From Gammaproteobacteria bacterium (lineage in GTDB: Bacteria > Pseudomonadota > Gammaproteobacteria > GCA-001735895), in assembly GCA_024232855.1 (NCBI GenBank), contig JAAEPH010000264.1:1-50382 (forward strand): a stretch of 50,382 nucleotides of DNA, read 5' to 3'. The translations under genes were made by a program, and so were the position numbers. Of this stretch, positions 1 to 8,044 are shown piece by piece. The stretch's first letter is position 1. Each line of letters starts with the position of its first letter. A model generated the notes under the pieces. The model was not told where the DNA came from. It saw nothing but the letters and a program-made list of their open reading frames with translations, and made no database searches.

Positions 1-221
1 CTCGCTTGTCTATTGATTCCACAAGAAATATATCCTCAGTCGCTCGTAATCACCGATACGAGACTTCTTCGGATATTTCCTTGTGAAATCAATATACTGC
101 GCGATTTTTGCGCATATTTATGAATTCTCCGGGCTAAATCAATCGATTGCACATCTTTTTCGCGCCCTACTGCGTTTTCTAGGTTAAATACAGCCGCATA
201 GCCGAACCATAGTTGTTCCGG
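1..221. other. AT-rich intergenic region with inverted and periodic repeats
   Basis: There is no plausible gene here. Arms at 11-35 and 71-95 are imperfect inverted repeats (TATTGATTCCACAAG against its complement CTTGTGAAATCAATA) that enclose a smaller hairpin, CTCGTA (43-48) with TACGAG (57-62). AAATCAAT recurs at 86 and 136, exactly 50 bp apart, and AAAT recurs at 186, which suggests a degenerate 50-bp tandem repeat. The region lies downstream of the SDR gene, so transcription of the benzoyl-CoA operon probably ends within it. Confidence 0.5.
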
Positions 222-224
222 CTA
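199..224 (-). terminator. candidate hairpin terminator of the benzoyl-CoA operon
   Basis: On the minus strand TAGCCGGAAC pairs with GTTCGGCTA (one bulged G) around a short loop. The hairpin starts in the SDR stop codon. No clear U-tract follows, so its role as an intrinsic terminator is only suggested by position. Confidence 0.4.
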
Positions 225-953
225 CAGGTATTGCCCCGCGTCAACCTTCAGCACCGACCCGGTGATCGCAGCGGTCGGGTCCGACAGCAGGAATAATGCG
301 GCATCGGCAATATCGTCGGCAGTCGCCAGTTCGCCAAGGGCGGTTTCGGAACGGGCGCGTTCAAGAATTTCCGGCGGCAATAACGTAGTCATTTCGGTCA
401 AGACCATGCCGGGTGCGATAACGTTGACGGTAACGCCCTTGCGCCCAAGTTCACGCGCGGCGGTTTTTGTCAGGCCGATGAGTCCGGCCTTTGCCGCCGT
501 ATAGTTGGCCTGCCCGAACTTTCCTCGAATGCCGTTGATCGATGCGATGTTCACAATTCGTCCATGTCCGGCAATGGTCATCGAGGGCGCCATGGCGCGT
601 ATCATATTGAATGCGCCGGTCAGATTGGTATCGATGACGGATTGCCACTCGTTATCCTGCATTTTCATGAGCGTCCGGTCGCGGGTAATCCCGGCATTGT
701 TGACCAGCAGGGTGGGGCGATCGGCGAGGGCACTTATCGAATCGTTGACCGCCGCCGCACTGGTAATATCAACGCTATGAAATTCACCGGGTAGAGGGGC
801 GGTATCATCCGCATTCAGATCGAAGATGTGTACCCTGCATCCCGATTCGGCAAGCCGCTCGGCAATGCGCAGGCCGAGTCCTCTGGCGCCTCCCGTAACC
901 ACGGCCGAACGCCCGTTGAAATCATAGCGATTCGGTCGGGCCGGCTGGTTCAC
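222..953 (-). CDS. short-chain dehydrogenase/reductase (FabG/PhaB-like)
   Basis: This 243-residue classical SDR has the cofactor motif TGGARGLG near residue 21, the NNAG motif near residue 86 and the catalytic Ser...YTAAK pair near residues 137-155. The Asp-rich end of the second strand (HIFDLNAD) favours NAD(H) over NADP(H). The start is GTG at 953, overlapping the preceding acetyltransferase stop by 4 nt, so the genes are translationally coupled. It is the last gene of the benzoyl-CoA operon. A role as 3-hydroxyacyl-CoA dehydrogenase, perhaps acting on 3-hydroxypimeloyl-CoA released by Oah, fits the context but is inference. An acetoacetyl-CoA or 3-oxoacyl-ACP reductase is equally compatible with the sequence. 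Confidence 0.85.
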   Translation of the reverse strand: MNQPARPNRYDFNGRSAVVTGGARGLGLRIAERLAESGCRVHIFDLNADDTAPLPGEFHSVDITSAAAVNDSISALADRPTLLVNNAGITRDRTLMKMQDNEWQSVIDTNLTGAFNMIRAMAPSMTIAGHGRIVNIASINGIRGKFGQANYTAAKAGLIGLTKTAARELGRKGVTVNVIAPGMVLTEMTTLLPPEILERARSETALGELATADDIADAALFLLSDPTAAITGSVLKVDAGQYL

Positions 954-1483
954 AGGGCGCAGCGCAGGGCAAGTTGCTGCGCCGGTTCGAATCCGGCCTT
1001 GGAGAGAAAGTGATTCATGGCGGTGTCATCCCATTTCACGATGGTGCGTAACGCATCAAGTCGCAAGGATCCCAGGTTGGCGAATAACTGGTTCAACAAC
1101 GCCGAGCCGGCGCCGGGGAAGCCCGGGTTGATACCGATGGTATCAATGACGGCAAACGATGCGGTCTGGCCATACTCTCCATGGTCCATCCGGGCCATGA
1201 TAAAACCAGTCACCAGGCCGTCCTGTTCGGCGACCAGCGAAACCCGGATGCCGGATTGATTAATGACTTCATCCATTTTTTGCGCGAGATAATCGCTTCG
1301 ATCCAGCCCGGTCAGGCGTTTGTCGATCCGACATATGGCATTAAAATCGCCGGCAACGAGGCTGCGAATTTCGAATTCCACGCGCGCCAGCGATTCGGGA
1401 GAATCGCCCAGTGCATCGCTGAAATCCGCCTCCCGGATTTCCGGGTTGTGGCGGGAGGATGCAACTACATCTTCTTTTTGCAT
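950..1483 (-). CDS. GNAT family N-acetyltransferase (first of a pair)
   Basis: This is a 177-residue protein if started at the ATG at 1483. A longer open frame upstream runs into the neighbouring gene and lacks GNAT similarity. The GNAT core lies in the C-terminal two thirds, with motif A around IDTIGINPGFPGAGSALL (an acetyl-CoA loop with a poor Q/R-x-x-G-x-G/A match) and the terminal strand FLSKAGFEPA. It shares its layout with the next gene upstream (I-D-[ST] strand, W-D-x-x-x-M, F-x-[SA]-K-[SA]-G-F), so the two look like a tandem duplication. Substrate unknown. Rhodopseudomonas palustris BadL, a GNAT encoded in a benzoate cluster, acetylates aminobenzoates, which makes detoxification or enzyme acetylation a reasonable hypothesis. 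Confidence 0.75.
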   Translation of the reverse strand: MQKEDVVASSRHNPEIREADFSDALGDSPESLARVEFEIRSLVAGDFNAICRIDKRLTGLDRSDYLAQKMDEVINQSGIRVSLVAEQDGLVTGFIMARMDHGEYGQTASFAVIDTIGINPGFPGAGSALLNQLFANLGSLRLDALRTIVKWDDTAMNHFLSKAGFEPAQQLALRCAL

Positions 1484-1529
1484 AACACCTGTTCTCTTTA
1501 TTCTGTATCCGTGTGATGAGTGCGCCCTG

Positions 1530-1985
1530 TCAGGGCTGAGCCAGATTCTTTTCCAGCACGTTAACCGGTATCGGCGAAAAGCCGGATTTGGCAAAAAAGC
1601 CCAGCATGTCCTGCCGGTCCCACCCCGCCAGTGTCCGGATTTCGGCACAACCCAGTTCTCTCGCCCGGCTTTTCAGGGTCTCCATCAGCTCCGCACCGAT
1701 GCCGCCGCCGTGAAGTTCGGTTGCGACCGCCATGCTGTCGATAATGGCAAGCTTTCTGCGGGTACCGAATTCACCGGTGAGAATGTGGCCGAGGACAAAA
1801 CCGCAAATGCTATCCTGACGCTCCGCGATCAGGCCGATATACGAATCCGGTTTATCCTCCATGGCCTGCCATCGGCGCCTGAAAAAATCATTTCTGGTGA
1901 ACCCGGCGGCCATGGCGTCAAGCCCGGCCACCCGCTCGAGGTCCGTTGAAACCATGTCACGGATGTTGAAGTCGATGGTGTTCAT
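1530..1985 (-). CDS. GNAT family N-acetyltransferase (second of a pair)
   Basis: This 151-residue single-domain GNAT has its acetyl-CoA binding segment at about residues 85-105 (VATELHGGGIGAELM, matching the x-x-G-x-G/A pyrophosphate loop) and a C-terminal strand GFFAKSGFSPI. It lies 15 nt downstream of the ferredoxin gene and 46 nt upstream of its paralogue in the benzoyl-CoA operon. Its loop is closer to the GNAT consensus than that of the paralogue, so this copy is the more likely to be active. Substrate unknown; acetylation of an inhibitory aromatic amine or of a pathway enzyme is inferred only from operon membership. Confidence 0.8.
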   Translation of the reverse strand: MNTIDFNIRDMVSTDLERVAGLDAMAAGFTRNDFFRRRWQAMEDKPDSYIGLIAERQDSICGFVLGHILTGEFGTRRKLAIIDSMAVATELHGGGIGAELMETLKSRARELGCAEIRTLAGWDRQDMLGFFAKSGFSPIPVNVLEKNLAQP

Positions 1986-2000
1986 ATTTTTACCTTTGCT

Positions 2001-2246
2001 TCAGGCCGTTAGCATTTCATACTTTTGCCGCAGCTCTTCCGGAGATTCGACAAAATCCGGGTTCGGCACGATACAATCCGGATCGCACACGGGTTTGCAT
2101 TGCGGTTCGTCAAAATGCCCGACACATTCGGTGCAGCGTAGTGCGTCAATCGTGTAGATATCATCGCCTTCACTGATAGCCTCGTTGGGGCACTCGAGTA
2201 CACAGGCATCACACAGGGTGCATTCTTCATTGATCATCAAAGCCAT
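2001..2246 (-). CDS. fdx: 2[4Fe-4S] ferredoxin, electron donor to benzoyl-CoA reductase
   Basis: This 81-residue ferredoxin has two cluster motifs. The first is CTLCDACVLECP (residues 9-20). The second begins CTEC near residue 38 and continues after an insertion with CKPVC, the pattern of the Allochromatium/YfhL and Thauera-type ferredoxins with an enlarged second loop. It ends with a short helical extension. Such ferredoxins have very negative potentials. In Thauera aromatica the equivalent gene lies next to bcrD and its product donates electrons to benzoyl-CoA reductase. Here it follows bcrD by 29 nt. Reduction by KorAB is expected from the Thauera system and from the divergent korAB genes. 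Confidence 0.93.
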   Translation of the reverse strand: MALMINEECTLCDACVLECPNEAISEGDDIYTIDALRCTECVGHFDEPQCKPVCDPDCIVPNPDFVESPEELRQKYEMLTA

Positions 2247-2275
2247 AATTGGTACCTAATAGTTAAAGGGTTTTC

Positions 2276-3118
2276 TCAGGAAGCTTTTTCCAGCAGACCC
2301 TGATCGAGCAGTTTCTGATAGCGAAAGGATCCCCACAGGGCGGCGCCTATGGCGCCGGCAAAAGGTGAATCCGGGTGGTTTCTGGCATTTATCTTGAGCT
2401 TCATGTCTGTCAGCGAGTCGTTCAATGCGCCCAGTAAACCATCGTCCAGCGCCAGGCCACCACTGAGGAAAACGATACCATCCTCGGCTTTCACAACCCG
2501 CAACAGTTTGGCTAATCGCCCCGCCATGGAAAGATGTATGCCGCGCAGGATATTGGGCGCGGTAATGCCGCGCGAAACCATGTTTATCACATCGGTCTCC
2601 GCCAGCACGGCACAGATGCTCGATACCGTTTCCGGCTCATCCGCCTGCAGCGACAGCGTCCCGATTTCACTTTGGGCAATCCCCAGGTAACGGGAAATAT
2701 TCTCCAGAAACTGACCGGAGCCCGAGGCGCACTGACTGGTCATTCGGTATGAAAGGACCTTTCCCAGGTCATTGATCTTTATGGCGCGACCGTGCAGCGC
2801 ACCGATATCCAGCACCGAGCGTGCTTCGGGCTCGAGATAGATTGCGCCACGGGCATGGGTCGTCATGGAGTAAAAATGCCCGGTCGCAAAGGGTACGTTC
2901 TCACCATCACCGGTGGTGGCGGTATAGTCAACCTGAGCCTCGTCAAGACCGGTTTCTTCGAGCAACTCTTCAAAGGCGGTGCGCGCCAGTTTCAGCGGGT
3001 CGCGCTGGCGAATCTTGAAATTACGCTTTGCACGCCAGTTGATTTGCTCACCCTCGGTTTCGAACAGCACCGCTTTTATCGCGCCAGTTCCTACATCAAT
3101 TCCCGCGCTGATCGTCAT
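2276..3118 (-). CDS. bcrD: benzoyl-CoA reductase, subunit D (ATPase module)
   Basis: This 280-residue protein belongs to the BadF/BadG/BcrA/BcrD family of ASKHA-fold ATPases. GIDVGTGAIK near the N-terminus is the phosphate-1 loop. TSQCASGSG at about residue 127 carries the cysteine that, with BcrA, ligates the bridging [4Fe-4S] cluster, and FLSGG near residue 220 is the adenosine loop. I chose the ATG at 3118 because it places the family's opening residues at the N-terminus and gives the usual length. An open frame reaching 3298 overlaps bcrA and looks spurious. With BcrA it hydrolyses two ATP per electron pair to drive electrons into BcrBC. It lies 64 nt after bcrA and 29 nt before the ferredoxin gene. 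Confidence 0.93.
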   Translation of the reverse strand: MTISAGIDVGTGAIKAVLFETEGEQINWRAKRNFKIRQRDPLKLARTAFEELLEETGLDEAQVDYTATTGDGENVPFATGHFYSMTTHARGAIYLEPEARSVLDIGALHGRAIKINDLGKVLSYRMTSQCASGSGQFLENISRYLGIAQSEIGTLSLQADEPETVSSICAVLAETDVINMVSRGITAPNILRGIHLSMAGRLAKLLRVVKAEDGIVFLSGGLALDDGLLGALNDSLTDMKLKINARNHPDSPFAGAIGAALWGSFRYQKLLDQGLLEKAS

Positions 3119-3182
3119 TACCGGTTTCTCCCGTTTTGCATCATGATTTTGTTGTATCGAAGGCTTATCACCGATCCTGTCC

Positions 3183-4499
3183 TCAATGAACCTTGCTACC
3201 CGTTCCCGAGCGCCGCGCGAACTCCGCGGCACCCAGTGCACCGGTATAGATTGATTCCGGATCGATATTGATCTTGACATCACCGTAGTTTTCCACAACC
3301 AGCTTGCGCAATTCTTTCACCGCCGCTTCGTTCTTGGCGACACCGCCGGTAAATGTGAATTCGTTGCTGACGCCACCCGAGCGCGAAATGATGGACATGG
3401 CGCGCAGTATGATGGCCCGGTGCAGGCCGGCGACAATGTCTTCGCGCTTTTCACCCAGGGCCAGGCGGTCGCGTAACTCGGCACCGGCAAATACGGTGCA
3501 GGTGGAATTGATACGCACAGACCGGGTCGATTTCATCGCCATGGGTCCCAGTTCATGCAAGCCCATGTTCATCTCGTCGGCGATATAGCCGAGGTAACGG
3601 CCGCAGCCCGCCGCACAGCGATCATTCATCTGGAAATTGGCGACGATACCGCTTTCATCAACCTGGATGCCCTTGGTGTCCTGCCCGCCGATGTCCAGTA
3701 CCGTGCGGGTGTTCGGGTACATCAGGTGCGCACCGAGGCCATGGCACAGAATTTCAGAGCGGATATGTTCTTTCGGAAACGGCAGGCGAACCCGTCCGTA
3801 ACCGGTACCAACGATGTAACAGGCCTCGATTTCCTCTTCCAGGGCGCTTTGAATCGGCTTGCGCATCAGATCTCCACTGATATCGGTTTGCTTCAAAACC
3901 CGATCCAGCGCATTCATGAATTTTTCATCGAGATTGTGGGCGGGTGGCCGATTTTCGACCTCGATAATAGATTTGTCGTAGATATTCAGCAGGGTTTCGA
4001 AACTAAGGCCCATCTGCGTGGCCACCTCTTCCCCGACGTGCATATAGGCCGATCCGGCAAGGTCGCGGAAAAAGTCGGATTTTCGTGCCGCGCCCGGTGC
4101 AAACAGGGATTCCAGGGTTTTGTTAAGCTGTTGAAATATCTCCTCCAGGGCTTCCGAAAGATCTGCGCCACCCCCGAAAATACTGAGATCCCGGGCGCTC
4201 TTGAGACAGGTCTGATGCAGGTCATCCAACTGTTCCAGAAACAATTCCAGGCGGAAATATCGTTCGAGGTCATCCAGTAATCCCGTGATCTTCCCTTTCA
4301 GTTCCGGTATCGCGTCGAGCCTCTGGCGAAACAGCGTCAGGCGCGTGCTAATGGAGGCTTCCATCTGCGCCACCCGGCTGGCGGTATCGTAGTTGGAGCG
4401 GGAATTGGTGATGCCGTGACCCAAAGCCTGGCCATCTTCATCAACAATAACGGCCTTGGTGGTGGTCGAGCCGAGATCAATACCAATAAAGCATTTCAT
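3183..4499 (-). CDS. bcrA: benzoyl-CoA reductase, subunit A (ATPase module)
   Basis: This 438-residue ASKHA ATPase is the larger partner of Bcr[11 protein letters not shown] at residues 6-15 is the phosphate-binding loop, [11 protein letters not shown] near residue 265 is the second nucleotide loop, and NDRCAAGCG at about residues 292-300 holds the cluster-ligating cysteines. FTGGVAKN near residue 385 is the adenosine motif. A helical insertion at about residues 45-225 distinguishes BcrA from the shorter BcrD. Start ATG at 4499. The gene order bcrC-B-A-D matches Thauera aromatica. The presence of A and D with B and C shows a class I, ATP-dependent reductase rather than the tungsten BamBC type. 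Confidence 0.95.
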   Translation of the reverse strand: MKCFIGIDLGSTTTKAVIVDEDGQALGHGITNSRSNYDTASRVAQMEASISTRLTLFRQRLDAIPELKGKITGLLDDLERYFRLELFLEQLDDLHQTCLKSARDLSIFGGGADLSEALEEIFQQLNKTLESLFAPGAARKSDFFRDLAGSAYMHVGEEVATQMGLSFETLLNIYDKSIIEVENRPPAHNLDEKFMNALDRVLKQTDISGDLMRKPIQSALEEEIEACYIVGTGYGRVRLPFPKEHIRSEILCHGLGAHLMYPNTRTVLDIGGQDTKGIQVDESGIVANFQMNDRCAAGCGRYLGYIADEMNMGLHELGPMAMKSTRSVRINSTCTVFAGAELRDRLALGEKREDIVAGLHRAIILRAMSIISRSGGVSNEFTFTGGVAKNEAAVKELRKLVVENYGDVKINIDPESIYTGALGAAEFARRSGTGSKVH

Positions 4500-4528
4500 A
4501 AATGTGTTTCCGGTGAAATATTCATGTC

Positions 4529-5809
4529 CTAGGCCGCGCTGGACTGGGAACGCTTTTGTTCGATCATCTGGAAATAACTCTCCAGGCGGTTCTTGACGTT
4601 GGCGGCAGAAAAGTAACGCGGATCAACCAGGTCGGTTTCGATAAATGCGGCGGGTTTACCGGTGCGTTTCTCCACTTCCTGCATCATCATCAGCTGGCCC
4701 GCGGAAAAACTGTTGCAGCTTTTAATGGAGTTAATCAATAGCCCGTCAGCCTGAAAATCCTCGATATAGTCGGTCAGCATCTCAACCCGGTTGGGCAGGT
4801 TGCGATTGGTATAGCAACCCAGGCAATACTCGGCCAGGGACTCGAGAGGACGCTCGGGATCGTGCCGAAAGCCCAGGTCGTAGACACCACCGACCTTGGT
4901 GTAGGTGCTGGATACCACTACCGCCCCTTCTTCGTAGAACATCTTCCAGAACTCGCGGAAATGAGTCCAGTTGGGCGGGCCTTCCACGACAAGGCGGTAC
5001 TTTTCCTCGGGCATGTCGCCTTCGGGCGTGATCGGCCCGAGATTCTGTTCGATACGCTGTTCTATTTCGCCGCGCAATACGCGATAGTAGTCGACCGCTT
5101 CCTGGGTGCCGCGAAACGCGGTAAATATCGGGCCGATGTAATACACGCCGCCAAAGTAGGCATCGATCGGGGAGCGAACGTTTTTGGCGCTTTCAAGCAC
5201 CCACACCAGGTTGTCTTCGGCCGCCGCAGACCGACGCAAATTCTCACGCAACCGGTCGATGTCAAATTTAACGCCGCTGATGCGCTCCATCGCCGGGATA
5301 ACTTCTTCCTTCAATTGCTTGACGACATAGTCGCGCATATTGTCGGTAATAATGCCATCGCCCGTATAAGGGACCTGCAGCATCACGGTCTCGCAGCCGT
5401 ATTCGTGGCGCAGCAGCTCAAACCACTTCATGAAGGTAAAACAGCCGGTATACGACAGTAACAGTAAATCGGGGGGCGGCATCGGTTTGCCATTGGGCGC
5501 AATATTGCCTTTTGACATCTGCCCGATGTCGGCTTTCACATAGGTACAGACGTCTTCGGAATGGCCGTGGCGTTCCGCGTCCATGATCATGGCGCCGCTT
5601 TTCTTGCGCATGCCATTCTGGATCGCATTGATCTCGGGCAGGTTGTTGAGCATATCGAAACACATGATCAATTCGTTCAGGTTACCCGGCACGAAAGTCG
5701 AGGCAACCTTGCGACCGTTTTCCTGGGTACTGGTCAGGGCATCGTAGTTCCTGGCAATCATTTCCTTTTGCATTAACATCGATGATTCTTTGATGACTTC
5801 TGTATTCAT
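4529..5809 (-). CDS. bcrB: benzoyl-CoA reductase, subunit B (substrate-reducing module)
   Basis: This 426-residue member of the 2-hydroxyglutaryl-CoA dehydratase D-component/BcrB family forms, with BcrC, the half of the enzyme that binds benzoyl-CoA and reduces the ring to cyclohexa-1,5-diene-1-carboxyl-CoA. Candidate cluster ligands are the cysteines in [17 protein letters not shown] and SIKSCNSF. The start ATG is at 5809; an internal ATG at 5776 is possible. Unusually, the ATG lies one base from the end of the 271-bp palindromic element. The only upstream Shine-Dalgarno-like bases (AAAGAG, about 11 nt before the ATG) are therefore part of that element. Spacing to bcrA is 29 nt. Confidence 0.94.
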   Translation of the reverse strand: MNTEVIKESSMLMQKEMIARNYDALTSTQENGRKVASTFVPGNLNELIMCFDMLNNLPEINAIQNGMRKKSGAMIMDAERHGHSEDVCTYVKADIGQMSKGNIAPNGKPMPPPDLLLLSYTGCFTFMKWFELLRHEYGCETVMLQVPYTGDGIITDNMRDYVVKQLKEEVIPAMERISGVKFDIDRLRENLRRSAAAEDNLVWVLESAKNVRSPIDAYFGGVYYIGPIFTAFRGTQEAVDYYRVLRGEIEQRIEQNLGPITPEGDMPEEKYRLVVEGPPNWTHFREFWKMFYEEGAVVVSSTYTKVGGVYDLGFRHDPERPLESLAEYCLGCYTNRNLPNRVEMLTDYIEDFQADGLLINSIKSCNSFSAGQLMMMQEVEKRTGKPAAFIETDLVDPRYFSAANVKNRLESYFQMIEQKRSQSSAA

Positions 5810-5810
5810 A

Positions 5811-6081
5811 TTAGTGCTCTTTCATGGTCATAATTACGGATTCAGCGTTGCTGTATTGTGTCGCAGCAAGGCGCGGTGCGAAGCGCAAGGGCCAATCCCT
5901 TGTCGAGCGCTGCAACGCGGCTGCGAGGCAATACAGCAACGCCCTTCGGGTCAGCTTGTCGTCGCCCACGGACTGCGTTGCGCCTCTTGACAAGGGTGTG
6001 GCCATTGCCTGCGAGGCGCGCCTTGCCGTGAACGACGACAAGCTGACTGAACTCGCAATCATGACCATGACAGAGCACTAA
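5811..6081. repeat. 271-bp composite foldback element (nested inverted repeats, MITE/BIME-like)
   Basis: The ends are 35-bp inverted repeats (5811-5845 and 6047-6081, both starting TTAGTGCTCT; 30 of 35 match). Inside are two long hairpins separated by CCTTCGG. Hairpin 1 spans 5845-5942 (14-bp perfect outer stem GCGTTGCTGTATTG, apical CAAGGG/CCCTTG). Hairpin 2 spans 5950-6047 (15-bp perfect outer stem GTCAGCTTGTCGTCG). The reverse complement of hairpin 1 resembles hairpin 2 (shared GCGTTGC, GACAAGGG, TGGCC, CGCGCCTTGC), so the element is two inverted paralogous palindromes inside terminal repeats. Three frames stay open across it, but none resembles a protein. No transposase gene or clear target-site duplication is seen. 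It fills the bcrC-bcrB junction. Confidence 0.88.
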
Positions 6082-7238
6082 CTCCACAACTTGAGTGTGT
6101 CGGCAAAGGTGCCGGTCTGTTCCCTGATAGGCTGCATCTGTCCGGAGTTTTCCGCATACTTGAAGGAAATGTGCGGGACGTCGTGTTCAGTCATGCGATC
6201 GGTCAGCATGGGTCTTTCCAGCAGCGCCGGATCACAAAAGCTGGGGGCTGCGAAAATAACGCCTTCGGCCTTGTGTTGCTTTACCGATTGCAACAGGAAC
6301 TGGCCGACATCTTCTTTCCTGGTACAGTACTTGGCCGCCGTATCGGCACTGTGGTGCAGGAATGCATCGGCCAGTACCTGGAGTGCATTTCCATCGGTTG
6401 CCAGGTCCTCGAGCAACCATCGATTACCGAGCAGGTAGTCGTCATCGACGATGTAACAGCCGGACATTTCAATCGTCTTGATCAGGTTGAGCGGCGGTTG
6501 TTCACAGAATGACCCGTTGATCACGACCCGGCAAGAGTCTCTCAGCGGGCGTTGTTCCTCGTTGGCAGCCGCCAGGTAATCCTTCATCATCGCAATGTGT
6601 TCTTCGACCGGGATCACCAGGCCTGCCCGCATCAACAGATAGACCTCCGATGCCGGCGCCTTCCACGGCGTTTCGGAGCGGAATTCGTAGATCTCCCTGA
6701 CCAGGCGTCGGCGTTCGTTATAAATCGCAATCGACCGGTTGATGGCATCGTTACTGATCGGCTTGCCGGTCAGCTCCGCAAAACCGTCACGCAAATGCTC
6801 GAGTTCCCTGACGTAGTATTCGCCGCCGATCCCATCGACAAAATTCTGCGGCACGTCGAAATAGGAGACGAACTTGTCGGGATGGATCATTTTCCACATT
6901 CCGGACAGGTTTCGAATTACGTCACAGATGCTTGGAAACAGCATTCCATCGATAAAATCCAGCTTTCCGGTAACGCCGAGTTCGATGGTGGAGCGGGGAA
7001 TCCGGCAAATGTAACTCTGGTAATAGGCATCGCCATGGATTACTTCCATTTGATCGCCACCGCCAACGATGCCCAGCGGCATCATGCCGGCCGCGTGGAT
7101 AATCTCCTCGGGGACATAGACCGGCATATAAGCCATTACCTTTCGATCGGGGTCGGCGGCTTTCCAGTTTTTCGCCGCGTTAAACTCCAAGTCATCAAAT
7201 AACTCGGTGCAGCGTTCGATGATGTCTTTGATGGCCAT
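6078..7238 (-). CDS. bcrC: benzoyl-CoA reductase, subunit C (substrate-reducing module)
   Basis: This 386-residue protein is of the BcrC/BadD/HgdB family. Cysteines in NGSFCEQPP, SGCYIVDDDY and APSFCDPAL are candidate [4Fe-4S] ligands, and DDDYLLGNRW is typical of the family. It pairs with BcrB to hold benzoyl-CoA. I chose the ATG at 7238, which overlaps the dch stop as TAATG and gives the expected length; a TTG at 7244 is the alternative. The last sense base and the TAG stop lie within the terminal repeat of the 271-bp element, so the C-terminus may differ by a few residues from an ancestral form. Confidence 0.94.
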   Translation of the reverse strand: MAIKDIIERCTELFDDLEFNAAKNWKAADPDRKVMAYMPVYVPEEIIHAAGMMPLGIVGGGDQMEVIHGDAYYQSYICRIPRSTIELGVTGKLDFIDGMLFPSICDVIRNLSGMWKMIHPDKFVSYFDVPQNFVDGIGGEYYVRELEHLRDGFAELTGKPISNDAINRSIAIYNERRRLVREIYEFRSETPWKAPASEVYLLMRAGLVIPVEEHIAMMKDYLAAANEEQRPLRDSCRVVINGSFCEQPPLNLIKTIEMSGCYIVDDDYLLGNRWLLEDLATDGNALQVLADAFLHHSADTAAKYCTRKEDVGQFLLQSVKQHKAEGVIFAAPSFCDPALLERPMLTDRMTEHDVPHISFKYAENSGQMQPIREQTGTFADTLKLWS

Positions 7239-8044
7239 TAGCAATGCTCCCAGTTGGGTTGGCGTTTTTCGATAAAAGCGGTCAGACCTTCGACCGGGTC
7301 ATGTCCGGCCATCAATACTTCGAGGTATTGCTTTTCAACCCGGTCCAGATTCAGTTTCATTCGCTCCACAATATCTCCCCGCGCGGCCCGGACCGCTTGC
7401 CGAAGCGCAAATTTGCTTCGCGGAGCGAGCTGTTGATCGAAATATTTCAGCGCCGCATCTTCGGGGGAATCGTCGATGAATTGTACCAGCCCGCAGGACA
7501 ATGCCGCGGCGGCATCGATGCTGCGGCCGGAAAACAGCAGGTCTTCTGCCCTGGCCTGGCCGATTCTTTCAGGTAGCAGACAGGATGCGGCCGGGGCAAA
7601 AACAGCGAGCGTTATTTCAGGTTGTCCGAAGTTGGCATCGGCCGAGGCGAAGATCATGTTACTGCCGAGGGCGAGTTCGAGCCCGCCACCGAAACAGAAT
7701 CCTCGCACGCAGCACAGCACCGGCACCGGGGCGGCAATCAGCGTTAGCACCAGCCTGTGCAGCTTCGCCAGCATGTTGGCGCATTGATCGGGCAGGTGTT
7801 CGGGCACGCTGGCGCCAAAGCTGAAATTGGGGCCCTCGGCGCCAATCACTACCGCCGTCAGGCCCGGATCGTCGAGGTGCTCATCGAGAGCGGCCTGCAA
7901 CAGATCGATCATCTGCTCGTCGACAATGTTGGCCTTCGGCCGGTTCAGCTTCAGGCTTAACAGGCTGCCTTCACGGAGTAAACGGGTTGCCAGTGCGGAA
8001 TCGGTCATCGTCATTACCAGCGGCTTAACTATCGTTTCCGACAT
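7238..8044 (-). CDS. dch: cyclohexa-1,5-dienecarbonyl-CoA hydratase
   Basis: This 268-residue enoyl-CoA hydratase/isomerase (crotonase fold) has an oxyanion-hole segment FSFGASVPEH near residue 75 and VRGFCFGGGLELAL near residue 115, where crotonases have a conserved G-G-x-x-x-A. Dch adds water to the dienoyl-CoA product of benzoyl-CoA reductase, giving 6-hydroxycyclohex-1-ene-1-carbonyl-CoA. Assignment to Dch rather than to a generic hydratase rests on its position between oah and bcrC, the same as in Thauera. It overlaps oah by 20 nt and bcrC by 1 nt. The ATG at 8044 is used here; internal ATG codons about ten residues downstream are possible starts. Confidence 0.9.
   Translation of the reverse strand: MSETIVKPLVMTMTDSALATRLLREGSLLSLKLNRPKANIVDEQMIDLLQAALDEHLDDPGLTAVVIGAEGPNFSFGASVPEHLPDQCANMLAKLHRLVLTLIAAPVPVLCCVRGFCFGGGLELALGSNMIFASADANFGQPEITLAVFAPAASCLLPERIGQARAEDLLFSGRSIDAAAALSCGLVQFIDDSPEDAALKYFDQQLAPRSKFALRQAVRAARGDIVERMKLNLDRVEKQYLEVLMAGHDPVEGLTAFIEKRQPNWEHC

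Noticed and set aside
2276-3298. 60-residue N-terminal extension of BcrD
   Set aside because: It overlaps the 3' end of bcrA, has no family similarity, and the ATG at 3118 begins exactly at the conserved ASKHA start.
5811-6087. Three open frames of 81-85 codons across the palindromic element, on both strands
   Set aside because: They arise because the element is built of inverted repeats with few stop codons. None has a proper RBS or resembles a protein, and the encoded peptides mirror one another.
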